Shown: piece by piece, positions 13,059 through 20,203 of the stretch
Layout: each line of letters opens with the position of its first letter
Position numbering within the stretch: position 1 is the first letter of the stretch
Virus record (IMG/VR): IMGVR_UViG_3300023180_000454
Location: 1 to 22,009 of that record
Direction: 5' to 3' (one strand)
From: a virus
Length of the DNA stretch: 22,009 bases
The notes under the pieces: model-generated
Databases searched by the model: none
What the model was told of the DNA's origin: nothing
The model's input: the letters and a program-made list of their open reading frames with translations, nothing else
Translations under genes and position numbers: made by a program

Positions 13059-13565
13059 CTAATTAATAGTTTCATTACCTTTAACAAACGTTACTTTCCA
13101 CTTTTCTTCTAGCTCTTCTATCTTTGCATCTACCTCTTCTTCATACCTTTCTCTAGCCATTTCATTTAGTTTCCTAGAAATTTCTTCTACTGTGTCATAC
13201 GTATCTTCGTATTCATCTTCCTCTTCTTCTATTACTTCTAGGTAACCATCTGCATTTTCTCTAACAGGTACAACTTTTTCATATTCATTTAATAATTTAA
13301 GATATTGTTTGGCTACAAGCTCATTCATATTCTTAACAAAGATAATTTGTGTCTTTTCTAAACAAAATTCTTTGGTTTCTACGAACGATGACCATGGTGT
13401 TATGGTAACATTTTCTGCTGGCTGTTTGGTAATAGGATTTACCGTTGGATATAATTTTATTAACATGGGGTCTTTAAAACTAACTGTGGTAGTTGTTTCC
13501 CCATCGTACTTTGCTAGTACTTGTTCGCCAGAAACTAATTTTAGTACTACGTATCTTTCAGTCAT
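13059..13565 (-). CDS. conserved-type protein, possibly Sm-like fold with acidic tail
   Basis: This 168-residue protein starts as RYVVLKLVSGEQVLAKYDGE, then strands SFKDPMLIKLYP, VTITPWSSFV and FCLEKTQIIFVKNMN. The pattern of a short strongly bent beta barrel with a SGE turn resembles Sm/Hfq-like RNA-binding proteins, and I recall similar unnamed proteins beside gene 55 in marine T4-like phages. The Sm idea is inference from strand pattern. The second half is an acidic linker (VIEEEEDEYEDTYD) and a charged coiled coil (KLNEMARERYEEEVDAKIEE). Its ATG overlaps the uvsW stop as ATGA, so it is coupled to the recombination helicase. Confidence 0.75.
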   Translation of the reverse strand: MTERYVVLKLVSGEQVLAKYDGETTTTVSFKDPMLIKLYPTVNPITKQPAENVTITPWSSFVETKEFCLEKTQIIFVKNMNELVAKQYLKLLNEYEKVVPVRENADGYLEVIEEEEDEYEDTYDTVEEISRKLNEMARERYEEEVDAKIEELEEKWKVTFVKGNETIN

Positions 13566-15058
13566 AGATTTACCTCCGCTACTTTGTATTTGAACTTTTC
13601 TTCAGAATACGTTTTTACACGCTCTAAGAAATGATTCAAAGTATGATTCTTCCATGACTTCCAGTGCAAATCATCTGCAATATCATAAAGGTTACACTCA
13701 GTTTTTCCATTTTTCAATCTCAATCCTCTTCCTATCGATTGTAAGTTTCTAATTTTACTTTTCGTTGGAGAAGCAAATATAATATTCTCTAGTGATGGAA
13801 TATTTATGCCTGTACTAAACGTCCCATAAGAAGCTACGATAATAGCATCGTTTTCTTCATCAGTTATATGTCTGATGTTCTCACGTTGTTCAGTATCAGT
13901 TCCACCGTATACAAAAAATACTTTTCTACCTTCTTTCGCTTTTTGAAGAATCTGTCCGTATAGTTCCTTTCCGTGTTTTTCAACATACTGAAAAAGAACT
14001 AAAGTATTTCCTTTTGACGCTAGAGCCAAATTTCTAATAAATTTATTTCTAGTATCATTTAATACTAACCAATCCATTTCTTCTTGGTAAGTATTATTCT
14101 TTCTTGCTTTGCGAGTTTGTTCATCATATTTTAATAGTATACACTGTATATTTAGGGTCGCTAAATGGTTGCTATCCATAAGTTCTTTAGTTGTAGTAAC
14201 TTTATGAACAGGTCCAAACAAACCTTCTAATACTAATTTGTGAACTTGTTTACCGTCTAATGTTCCAGTAGTACCTATACGATAACGAATATTTTGCATC
14301 TTTTCCATTACCGTAGTTAACGACTTGGCTTTAAACTGGTGAGCTTCATCACCAAAGATAACATCAAACTGATCAAACCAAGACTTTGGTTGTTTGTAGA
14401 TAGATTGCCAAGTAGTAATTAATACGTCTTTACTAAACTCACGAGTAAACCCAGAGTATAGTTTTTGACATTGGTGTTCAGCACTAAAGGTATTATCGTT
14501 AGAAGAATAATCTTGAAAGTCAGAATACATCTGTTCTACCAGAGAAGTAGTTGGTACGATAACTATTGACTTTCGTTTAGCAGTTAAATGCCAACGTATT
14601 AAAGAATATATTATTAATGATTTACCAGAAGCGGTGGGCGATAGTAATAAAATACGTTCGTCGTTTAATGATCGTAATATTGCATCTGTCTGGTATTCTC
14701 GAACCTCAATCTGGTTCCCTTTGCTGTGCGGATTAATGAGACTGAGAAATTCTGTGATTTGCTCTTCTGTAATATTGTGCGTTCTGACAGCAGTCTTAAA
14801 ATCATCGTTTGGAACGAACTGGACTTTCTCGTGATTACGCTCAGCGAACTGAAGCAAGTAATTGTATAATCCTGCGTATAATGTTTTTCGGTGCAAATCA
14901 TAGAGTCTAATCCATCCATCCCATAACCTCGCTTTATATTGTGGTGTAAACTGATACCCAGGAACTCTAAACTTAAAAAAGTCCGAAAGGTTTTTTTCAA
15001 CTGCAGGCTCTGCAAATACTCTTAAATGTACTTCACTAATCTTTTCAACATATATCAT
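13562..15058 (-). CDS. uvsW: recombination helicase UvsW
   Basis: This 498-residue superfamily 2 helicase is close to T4 UvsW (503). After an N-terminal DNA-binding region come the Q-motif EVREYQTDAI (118-127), Walker A LSPTASGKSL (139-148), motif Ia VPTTSLVEQM, the DEAH box FGDEAHQF (235-242), motif III IGTTGTLDG (261-269), and the late motifs TGINIPSLENI and LQSIGRGLRL, the latter carrying the arginine finger. In T4 it unwinds R-loops and branch-migrates recombination intermediates, switching replication from origin to recombination mode. It overlaps the methyltransferase upstream and the Sm-like gene downstream by four bases each. Confidence 0.96.
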   Translation of the reverse strand: MIYVEKISEVHLRVFAEPAVEKNLSDFFKFRVPGYQFTPQYKARLWDGWIRLYDLHRKTLYAGLYNYLLQFAERNHEKVQFVPNDDFKTAVRTHNITEEQITEFLSLINPHSKGNQIEVREYQTDAILRSLNDERILLLSPTASGKSLIIYSLIRWHLTAKRKSIVIVPTTSLVEQMYSDFQDYSSNDNTFSAEHQCQKLYSGFTREFSKDVLITTWQSIYKQPKSWFDQFDVIFGDEAHQFKAKSLTTVMEKMQNIRYRIGTTGTLDGKQVHKLVLEGLFGPVHKVTTTKELMDSNHLATLNIQCILLKYDEQTRKARKNNTYQEEMDWLVLNDTRNKFIRNLALASKGNTLVLFQYVEKHGKELYGQILQKAKEGRKVFFVYGGTDTEQRENIRHITDEENDAIIVASYGTFSTGINIPSLENIIFASPTKSKIRNLQSIGRGLRLKNGKTECNLYDIADDLHWKSWKNHTLNHFLERVKTYSEEKFKYKVAEVNL

Positions 15059-15588
15059 TCAATTAAAACTATGCCATTACCTGACATTCCCTTTCTAGTT
15101 GCTACCCAAACTAATGTTGGAACTGTAGCATATGGTTTTATTTTGTTTACCCACCAATCTATATCTTTTTGGATAAGATGGACGTCCCTACCATCAGCCA
15201 AATATCTTCCTGTTGCCCAATTGGCTATTCCGTGGTATGCGAACTTGTTTGCTTTTTTATATATAAGTTCTAAAACACTATCTAATTGTTCTTCCTCGAT
15301 ATGTTCTAATACATCGGTATTTATTACTGCGTCAAATGTTCCAGAAGGAACAACATCTATACCTTCTACCGCAGGATCATATAAGGAAGGCATTATACCC
15401 CATAGGTATAACTCGTGTAAATTTCTAGAGGTGTATTGTTTACCTTTACCAGAACCAAAATCTAAGATAGATTGTATTTTACGCTTTCTAATTTCTGGTT
15501 GTAAAAGTTTACCATGCCTATTGAAAGAAGCTCCCCAATATCTTTGAGGGTCTTTATGTTGTTCTTTATAATCTTCTATTATATCCAT
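15055..15588 (-). CDS. class I SAM-dependent methyltransferase
   Basis: This 177-residue Rossmann-fold methyltransferase has motif I SILDFGSGKGKQY (40-52), the SAM-ribose acidic residue region SLYDPAVEG (68-76) and motif IV-like FDAVINTDVLEHIEEE (85-100), followed by strands seen in small class I enzymes. I see no DPPY or PC motif, so it does not look like a typical DNA adenine or cytosine methylase. The substrate is unknown. I chose the ATG at 15588, which forms TAATG with the uvsY stop and has a TAGGA site. An ATG nine codons earlier would overlap uvsY by 28 bases. It is an extra gene between uvsY and uvsW compared with T4, where these two are neighbours. Confidence 0.85.
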   Translation of the reverse strand: MDIIEDYKEQHKDPQRYWGASFNRHGKLLQPEIRKRKIQSILDFGSGKGKQYTSRNLHELYLWGIMPSLYDPAVEGIDVVPSGTFDAVINTDVLEHIEEEQLDSVLELIYKKANKFAYHGIANWATGRYLADGRDVHLIQKDIDWWVNKIKPYATVPTLVWVATRKGMSGNGIVLIE

Positions 15589-16025
15589 TACATTCCTACT
15601 AGGAACTGTTTCCATTTAATACCATTGGATATTTGAAAGTCTCTAGATTTTATCTGCGTCATAACAGACTCTAGGAAATATATAATAGAGTTAAGATATT
15701 CTACTTTGATATCTAAGTTGTTGAGGTCATCGTCGCCAGATAAGAACTCGTCCATCTCGTTCTTTAATGGCTTAACACCTTGCCACTGATCCCAGCCAAG
15801 TCTTTCAAGTTCTTGTCTGGATAGTTCGCCACGATAATATCTAAACTTAGTTTTTCTAAGTATATTATATTCGTGTTTAACTTTAGATAAACGTAGTTTG
15901 TTATCTATTAAATACTGAATGTATTTGGCGTGGAGGTTTGGGGTCTTTGTAGATTCTTCACCTAAGTGATCGTCGTCAATCCTAGAATCTTCTTCCCACA
16001 TTTTTTGCATATCTTCAAGTTTCAT
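15588..16025 (-). CDS. uvsY: recombination mediator UvsY
   Basis: This 145-residue homologue of T4 UvsY (137) is the mediator that helps UvsX recombinase replace gp32 on single-stranded DNA. The start MKLEDMQKMWEEDSRID matches T4 MRLEDLQEELKKDVFID. A second conserved block, FRYYRGELS, corresponds to T4 LDYYSGRGD, and the end VMTQIKSRDFQISNGIKWKQF parallels T4 ALDAIKSRGFAIKHIQDMRAF. A TTGGAG site precedes the ATG at 16025, and a possible promoter lies just upstream. It starts the uvsY-methyltransferase-uvsW-Sm-like chain, each linked by a 1-4 base overlap. Confidence 0.93.
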   Translation of the reverse strand: MKLEDMQKMWEEDSRIDDDHLGEESTKTPNLHAKYIQYLIDNKLRLSKVKHEYNILRKTKFRYYRGELSRQELERLGWDQWQGVKPLKNEMDEFLSGDDDLNNLDIKVEYLNSIIYFLESVMTQIKSRDFQISNGIKWKQFLVGM

Positions 16026-16051
16026 AATATCTCCAATTTATTTCCCATTAT

Positions 16052-16080
16052 ATTATACTATAAATTTTATTTTTTATAAA
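16052..16080 (-). promoter_or_regulatory. possible sigma70-like promoter of uvsY
   Basis: On the minus strand TTTATA (16080-16075), 17 bases, TATAAT (16057-16052), with AG before the -10 as in the other phage promoters. It overlaps the end of the structural gene by a few codons. The region is very AT-rich, so chance matches are possible. Confidence 0.45.
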
Positions 16081-16607
16081 AATTTATATCTTGCATATCT
16101 AAAAATTACATCTCCTACAAGATACTGAACATCACTATTCGTAGCTTGAAACTGTAAAGTGGTTATTGAGAGCGGAAAGACATCATGAAACTGAACTGTT
16201 TGAACTGCAACGTTGTTAGATCCAAGTATTTCCAAAGATGCATCTGAATAGTTTTTAGCTAGATCGTTTAATAGTTGCCTATCATCATCAGAATTAAATG
16301 ATATGTATTGATCGTAGTTTTCTGGGAATCCAAGGGCAATCAGCCAGTTATGCACTTGGATGTAGTTTGCCATACTTTCATCAATTAGAAATCTAACATT
16401 CAATGTATCGTACGTTAGCATTTCTCCAGGAAGAGGTTGTACTGAAAATGGAGTATTCATTTCTGGCGAACCAATAGTTATCCCAGGAAGATTAACCTCC
16501 TGACAAAAATATGTTACAGTTGGTGCCTTTTGAATACTAAATCTAAATCCATTAGGTGAAAGAGGATTTATATTAGAAGGTACGGGACAAGCTAGAGTTC
16601 CTGCCAT
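16074..16607 (-). CDS. tail-tube-like virion structural protein
   Basis: This 177-residue protein has the segments NPLSPNGFRFSIQKAP, TYFCQEVNLPGITIGSPEM, LPGEMLTYDTLNVRFLIDES, MANYIQVHNWLIALGFPENY and a C-terminal DVIFRYARYKFL. Strand-loop-strand with NLPGI and the F-x-ID-x-x-x-NY-x-x-x-x-NWL unit is the style of contractile-phage tail tube proteins (gp19-like). By position after gene 23 it could instead be a tail terminator such as gp3. I took the ATG at 16607 (GGAG site); an earlier in-frame ATG at 16673 lies upstream of the terminator hairpin and is unlikely. It replaces the gene 24 found here in T4. Confidence 0.7.
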   Translation of the reverse strand: MAGTLACPVPSNINPLSPNGFRFSIQKAPTVTYFCQEVNLPGITIGSPEMNTPFSVQPLPGEMLTYDTLNVRFLIDESMANYIQVHNWLIALGFPENYDQYISFNSDDDRQLLNDLAKNYSDASLEILGSNNVAVQTVQFHDVFPLSITTLQFQATNSDVQYLVGDVIFRYARYKFL

Positions 16608-16640
16608 GTTTACTCCATAAATGTTTTTAATATTTAGGCA

Positions 16641-16670
16641 AATAAAAAAGGAGGATCCGAAGATCCTCCT
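16641..16670 (-). terminator. UUCG intrinsic terminator after the major capsid gene
   Basis: The minus-strand RNA forms a perfect nine-pair stem AGGAGGATC with GATCCTCCT closed by a C(UUCG)G loop, followed by TTTTTATTT. It is the classical T4-type terminator. It stands about 75 bases after the gene 23 stop codon and would end the late 22-23 message; the tail-like gene downstream needs readthrough or its own promoter. Confidence 0.92.
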
Positions 16671-16743
16671 CAAAGTACCGCTTCTACGTCGGCTTCATCA
16701 ATAAAAATCAGTTCACTTTATTGACAAAACCATATGATTAAAA

Positions 16744-18030
16744 TTACATTAAGTTTGTAACTTTAACCATTCTGTAGTAGTAGTTCTCGTCTGCTGTTAG
16801 TCCACCAGAACCATCAAGCTCAACGAAAGGATTAGCAACAAGACCGTAACGAGTCTTGAATCCAATCTTAGGCTGGAAGGTGTTAGGATCAACTGCACGA
16901 ACCTGCTGGAGAGGAACGTATGGGCAGTAGAAAATACCAGCATCAAAAGCAGATGTACCTTTGTAACCAACACAGAAGAATTGGTTAGCATCGTTAGCAT
17001 TGCTTGAATATGGATCAACATAAACTTTGTACTTACCGTTAAGAACACCAGCAAAAGTTGTTGATGACTCGTCAACGTTCAAGTTTGTGCTGAGAGCAGG
17101 AGCGTAGTCAAGTACGCCAGCCATTGCTAGAGCAGAAGCAACGTCTGAAGAAGTGATAATGAAGTTACCACGACCACGACGTGTTTGCTGAGCAATCACA
17201 TTAGCTTCACGCTCGATTTGGAACAAGAGACCTTTGAACTTCTCAACTGACCAACGACCGTTTGAGTCGGTGTCAAGATCGAAAGTACCTGAAGTAGTCG
17301 TACCAGCTACTGCACCGTTTTTAGCAGTTGTGTAGATTGTACGGATAACTTCACGGTTGATCTCAGCAAGAATCTCAGCAGAAAGAATGTTGCTGAGTTC
17401 AGCTTCTGCGTCAAGACCATGAACACTCTTCATGTCCTGAGCAAGTTCGATCGAGTATTCAGCTTTAAGAGCACGTGTCTTAGCTGTTACGCTTGTACGC
17501 TCGATAGAGAAAGCCATCTGATTGAAAGCACCAGCAAGTGAAGCACCTGAACCAAGAGCCTCGCCCTCGCCCGTAGATGTAGCTTCACCAGTTGTGTAAG
17601 TACCGCTAACTGGGTTAGAACCCTGATGAGCACCTTCACCTGAGAAATCAGAATCAGCTTCGTTGTAAAGAGCTTCTGTACCGCCCATTGTGCCATAGCG
17701 TGACTTCATTGCGAAGATCAAGCCAGTAGGCTGAGTCATTGGCTGAACGCCAGCAACGTCATAAGCGATAAGTTGTGGCATAGCACGACGAACCAGTGAA
17801 ATCAATACTGGGTCAAATTTAGCCATACCGCCTGTGTTAGGATATGCAGCTGCATTGTTGGTAGGAGCACCTGATGCCTCGGTGATCATATCAGCTTGCT
17901 TACCCATTTCACGTTCTTGGTTCTCAAGAAGAACTGCCGTAACTTCTTTACGGTAGTTATCTTTAATTTCTGGAAGAGATTCGTGGTTAAGAACTGGTGA
18001 CCACTTCTCCATTAGTTGTTTACGATCCAT
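16744..18030 (-). CDS. 23: major capsid protein gp23
   Basis: This 428-residue precursor of the hexamer capsid protein has an HK97 fold by family and is shorter than T4 gp23 (521). The prepeptide MDRKQLMEKWSPVLNHESLP ends at ITE-ASGA (cut after Glu51), a match to the T4 prohead protease rule (Leu or Ile, any, Glu, then a small residue). The conserved stretches FDPVLISLVRRAMPQLIAYD and GVQPMTQPTGLIFAMKSRYG follow, then the C-terminal FYCPYVPLQQVRAVDP and FQPKIGFKTRYGLVANPF. A GAGGT site precedes the ATG at 18030. It lies 21 bases after gene 22 and ends in a strong terminator, fitting a high-level late message. Confidence 0.98.
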   Translation of the reverse strand: MDRKQLMEKWSPVLNHESLPEIKDNYRKEVTAVLLENQEREMGKQADMITEASGAPTNNAAAYPNTGGMAKFDPVLISLVRRAMPQLIAYDVAGVQPMTQPTGLIFAMKSRYGTMGGTEALYNEADSDFSGEGAHQGSNPVSGTYTTGEATSTGEGEALGSGASLAGAFNQMAFSIERTSVTAKTRALKAEYSIELAQDMKSVHGLDAEAELSNILSAEILAEINREVIRTIYTTAKNGAVAGTTTSGTFDLDTDSNGRWSVEKFKGLLFQIEREANVIAQQTRRGRGNFIITSSDVASALAMAGVLDYAPALSTNLNVDESSTTFAGVLNGKYKVYVDPYSSNANDANQFFCVGYKGTSAFDAGIFYCPYVPLQQVRAVDPNTFQPKIGFKTRYGLVANPFVELDGSGGLTADENYYYRMVKVTNLM

Positions 18031-18051
18031 TCGTTTTACCTCTTTCTATTC

Positions 18052-19053
18052 TTATCTAAAAGATGTGTTTCCGAGAGCATTTGCATATCGTGACATTGTC
18101 TCAGAGAGAACTTTTGTCTCAGCAACTGGCTCATCAGTGACTACAGAATTAACTTCTGTTTTTGCCTTATTTGTAAAATAACTTTCACGGATTGTCTGAA
18201 GTTTTTTCGTAAATGAGTCAACGTCTTCGTAAGAAAGCTCTTCGGCTAGACCTTTGAACTTTTCTACTTCAGTGTCAGTTAGACCTTCAGAAATTTCGTC
18301 GATAGTATTAATACGCTTCATAGCATCGAGTTCTTTCTTTATTGAAAGACTATCTTCAACTGACTCGTTGAGTTTGGACTCTAGATCTTCGATCTTTGAT
18401 TCCATTTCACCCAATACGTCAAACTTCTCTTCAGGGATATCAATGTAGTGCTCTTCGAAAAGAGACTTCAATCCACCAATAAATCCTTCAAGAATTTCAG
18501 ACTTCATACCAGATTCAAGGGCAAGTGCATTCTGTTCCATCCACTGCTCGACCATAAGACCGAGATATCCATCAACCTTTTCAACAAGACCCTCTTCAAG
18601 TTCTTTCTTAGCTTCTGTCAATTTTCCTTCGTATGCTTCTTCCAACTTAGCGGTTTCAGCTTTAACACGAGAAATAACAGCAGCCTCAAAAATTGTTTCA
18701 GCTTTCTCACGGAACTCCTCAGAAAGCTCTTCGCCATTCAACAACGCATCAACATCTTCTTTCATCTTCTTAAGATTAGTAGATGGCATTTCTGCAGATG
18801 CGCTTGCTTTAGCAGCTTCAGTATTAGTAGCAGCTGCAGCTTTAGCGTTATCTTTATTAACTTCTTCTTCGTCGTGCTCAGCGTCAATCTTATTCATCTT
18901 TTCGCCAGCAGCTTCTTCTAAAGAAGTTTCCTCAACTGCATCCTCAGAAACAGTTTCGGCTTGCTCTTCAACTTCTTGAACTTCTTCTTGGAGATCATTT
19001 TTCATTTTTTTGCTCTCCTCCAATAGTTCACTGATTTTTTGTTCGATAGACAT
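18052..19053 (-). CDS. 22: prohead scaffold core protein gp22
   Basis: This 333-residue highly charged, mostly helical protein begins MSIEQKISELLEESKKMKND. It is the main core scaffold around which gp23 assembles and is digested by gp21. Long Glu/Lys/Ala runs (DAVEETSLEEAAGEK, AAAATNTEAAKASASAEM, TAKLEEAYEGKLTEAKKELE) are predicted coiled coil or disordered. Several LxE-small sites (for example LTE-A, LEE-A, ISE-G) fit gp21 cleavage. The true start is the ATG at 19053 with an AGGAGA site; an in-frame ATG at 19092 would lie in the late-promoter leader. T4 gp22 is 269 residues. Confidence 0.9.
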   Translation of the reverse strand: MSIEQKISELLEESKKMKNDLQEEVQEVEEQAETVSEDAVEETSLEEAAGEKMNKIDAEHDEEEVNKDNAKAAAATNTEAAKASASAEMPSTNLKKMKEDVDALLNGEELSEEFREKAETIFEAAVISRVKAETAKLEEAYEGKLTEAKKELEEGLVEKVDGYLGLMVEQWMEQNALALESGMKSEILEGFIGGLKSLFEEHYIDIPEEKFDVLGEMESKIEDLESKLNESVEDSLSIKKELDAMKRINTIDEISEGLTDTEVEKFKGLAEELSYEDVDSFTKKLQTIRESYFTNKAKTEVNSVVTDEPVAETKVLSETMSRYANALGNTSFR

Positions 19054-19076
19054 TCTTTTTATCTCCTGTGAATTTC

Positions 19077-19094
19077 TATTGAGATCCCTCAATA
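19077..19094 (-). promoter_or_regulatory. 5'-end hairpin in the gene 22 late leader
   Basis: A perfect seven-pair stem TATTGAG with CTCAATA, loop GGAT, begins within a few bases of the start point predicted from the late promoter. A hairpin at the very 5' end can protect a message from 5'-dependent RNase E decay. That role is inferred from general knowledge. Confidence 0.5.
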
Positions 19095-19098
19095 ATAC

Positions 19099-19106
19099 TA
19101 TTTATA
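19099..19106 (-). promoter_or_regulatory. T4-type late promoter for genes 22-23
   Basis: The minus strand reads a perfect TATAAATA, the gp55-dependent late promoter box of T4, directly after the gene 21 stop codon and 45 bases before the gene 22 start. It is the only perfect box I found in the window. The gp55 that should recognise it is encoded at 12381-12911 and its clamp activator gp45 at 4425-5084. Confidence 0.82.
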
Positions 19107-19760
19107 TTATTTAATTTTTTGTAGAAAATGCTGGAAAGCCTTAATTTTGGCTTCCTGTAACTGAAGAGAATTAGTTTTCCTAATGGTTTCCTTCATCTCT
19201 TCTAAGTCCCTTTCCACGAATTTACCATCAACAAAGGTCCACTCCTTAGACTCCATAACACCTTCCACGAAAGCATCTGGCGCAGAGGGATCTGCAACAA
19301 TGTCTGCAGCAGTAGCTAGGACAAAATCATTTGAAACTTCAGCGACACCACCCTTACCTGATCGCAAAGTTCCCATACCTCTTGACGATACACCAATAGT
19401 AGCACCCTCATCTAAAAGATTTTTTACAATCTTTCCATATGGTGTATCCATAATTTTCGCTTTACCAATAAAGTTATCACCGTCTTCATATAATTCTTTA
19501 ATCATGTGACTAACACGATCAAGATTAATCGTAGGTGAATCAGGATGTCCTAACTCACCAAAAGCACGATTCTTTTCTACGTTCTCAGTTGTGTAACGTT
19601 TTACTTCTTTCTGTAAAACTTCTTTTGGGTAAACACGACCATTACGATTCTTTAAATTTGACTGAAGAAAAACACCTTTGATAAAATACTGTTTACCTTT
19701 TTCTTCGTTTTCTTCAGTAATAAATTCTACTGTTTCGTTTAGTTCTTTAATTAGTTTCAT
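19107..19760 (-). CDS. 21: prohead core protease gp21
   Basis: This 217-residue serine protease (T4 gp21, 212) cuts scaffold and capsid proteins during head maturation. The catalytic His is in GELGHPDSPTINLDRVSH (His72) and the nucleophile in IGVSSRGMGT (Ser125 or Ser126); the following LATAADIVADPSAPDAFV (Asp154 and Asp157) carries further conserved acids. A LQE-A site at 201-204 near the C-terminus would permit self-cleavage, as T4 gp21 does. A strong AAGGAG site precedes the ATG at 19760. It sits after the 143-residue gene and before the late promoter of gene 22. Confidence 0.95.
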   Translation of the reverse strand: MKLIKELNETVEFITEENEEKGKQYFIKGVFLQSNLKNRNGRVYPKEVLQKEVKRYTTENVEKNRAFGELGHPDSPTINLDRVSHMIKELYEDGDNFIGKAKIMDTPYGKIVKNLLDEGATIGVSSRGMGTLRSGKGGVAEVSNDFVLATAADIVADPSAPDAFVEGVMESKEWTFVDGKFVERDLEEMKETIRKTNSLQLQEAKIKAFQHFLQKIK

Positions 19761-19769
19761 TACAGCTCC

Positions 19770-20201
19770 TTATGCTGACGTTGAAGTTTCGTCGTCATAG
19801 ATACCATACTGTTCAGGCTGAATCTTAGTATTATATCCAGCTACTTTTCTTAAACGTAACCAGCATTCTGCTTGTGCTCCTGAGATAGTAACAACGATAT
19901 CAGAATCATTTTCTACGCTGTCAGGAATCATTTCTTGACCAGTCATATCAAAATTACCCGAAGCATTAGCTTGAAGCGTCATAATTACAACACTACCTCT
20001 AGTTATCGTAATAACACCTCCCGCTGCACCTGTCCATTGAACAGCAGAAATATTAACAAGTTGCGTGCCAGCAGTTCCTGCAGACTCAGTAGAAGCTACC
20101 AAATCCACATCTAAATCAATTGTTCCTGCAGCAGCAGTTCCTGCAACCTTAACAATCGCTTCTGTCTGCGTTTTCTTTAAAATTGTTGTTGCGACAGTCA
20201 T
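19770..20201 (-). CDS. putative virion structural protein, beta-rich (143 residues)
   Basis: This 143-residue protein is rich in Ala, Thr, Gly and Val, with alternating strand pattern: ILKKTQTEAIVKVAGTAAAG, SAVQWTGAAGGVITITRG, VVIMTLQANASGNFDMTGQE and IVVTISGAQAECWLRLRKVAGY. There is no signal peptide. Composition and position between 68 and 21 suggest a capsid-associated or decoration-like structural protein; similar proteins in marine T4-like phages are, as I recall, annotated as virion structural or hypothetical. T4 has no gene at this point. It has a GAGGAAT site and sits two bases after gene 68. Confidence 0.75.
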   Translation of the reverse strand: MTVATTILKKTQTEAIVKVAGTAAAGTIDLDVDLVASTESAGTAGTQLVNISAVQWTGAAGGVITITRGSVVIMTLQANASGNFDMTGQEMIPDSVENDSDIVVTISGAQAECWLRLRKVAGYNTKIQPEQYGIYDDETSTSA

Positions 20202-20203
20202 CG

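Noticed and set aside
13798-13806. CATAAATA late-promoter-like octamer inside uvsW (also near matches inside the methyltransferase and gene 68)
   Set aside because: They differ from TATAAATA and no gene starts within useful distance; expected by chance in AT-rich coding DNA.
15589-15615. Start of the methyltransferase at 15615
   Set aside because: It would overlap uvsY by 28 bases; the ATG at 15588 gives the TAATG coupling used by other genes here and has a TAGGA site.
16608-16673. N-terminal extension of the tail-like protein starting at 16673
   Set aside because: The extra codons run across the terminator stem and the U-tract; the ATG at 16607 has a proper GGAG site.
16719-16745. TTGACA with an AT-rich stretch downstream on the plus strand
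   Set aside because: No gene on the plus strand follows, and it lies against the 3' end of gene 23.
18754-18900. Repeat-like GCA/GCT runs in gene 22
   Set aside because: They are Ala codons in a low-complexity linker, not a tandem DNA repeat or CRISPR array. No CRISPR array or tRNA gene was found in the window.
18448-18921. Plus-strand frame of 157 codons rich in Phe and Ser
   Set aside because: Shadow of the Glu/Lys-rich coiled coil of gp22; Phe/Leu/Ser richness is what reversed Glu/Lys codons give.
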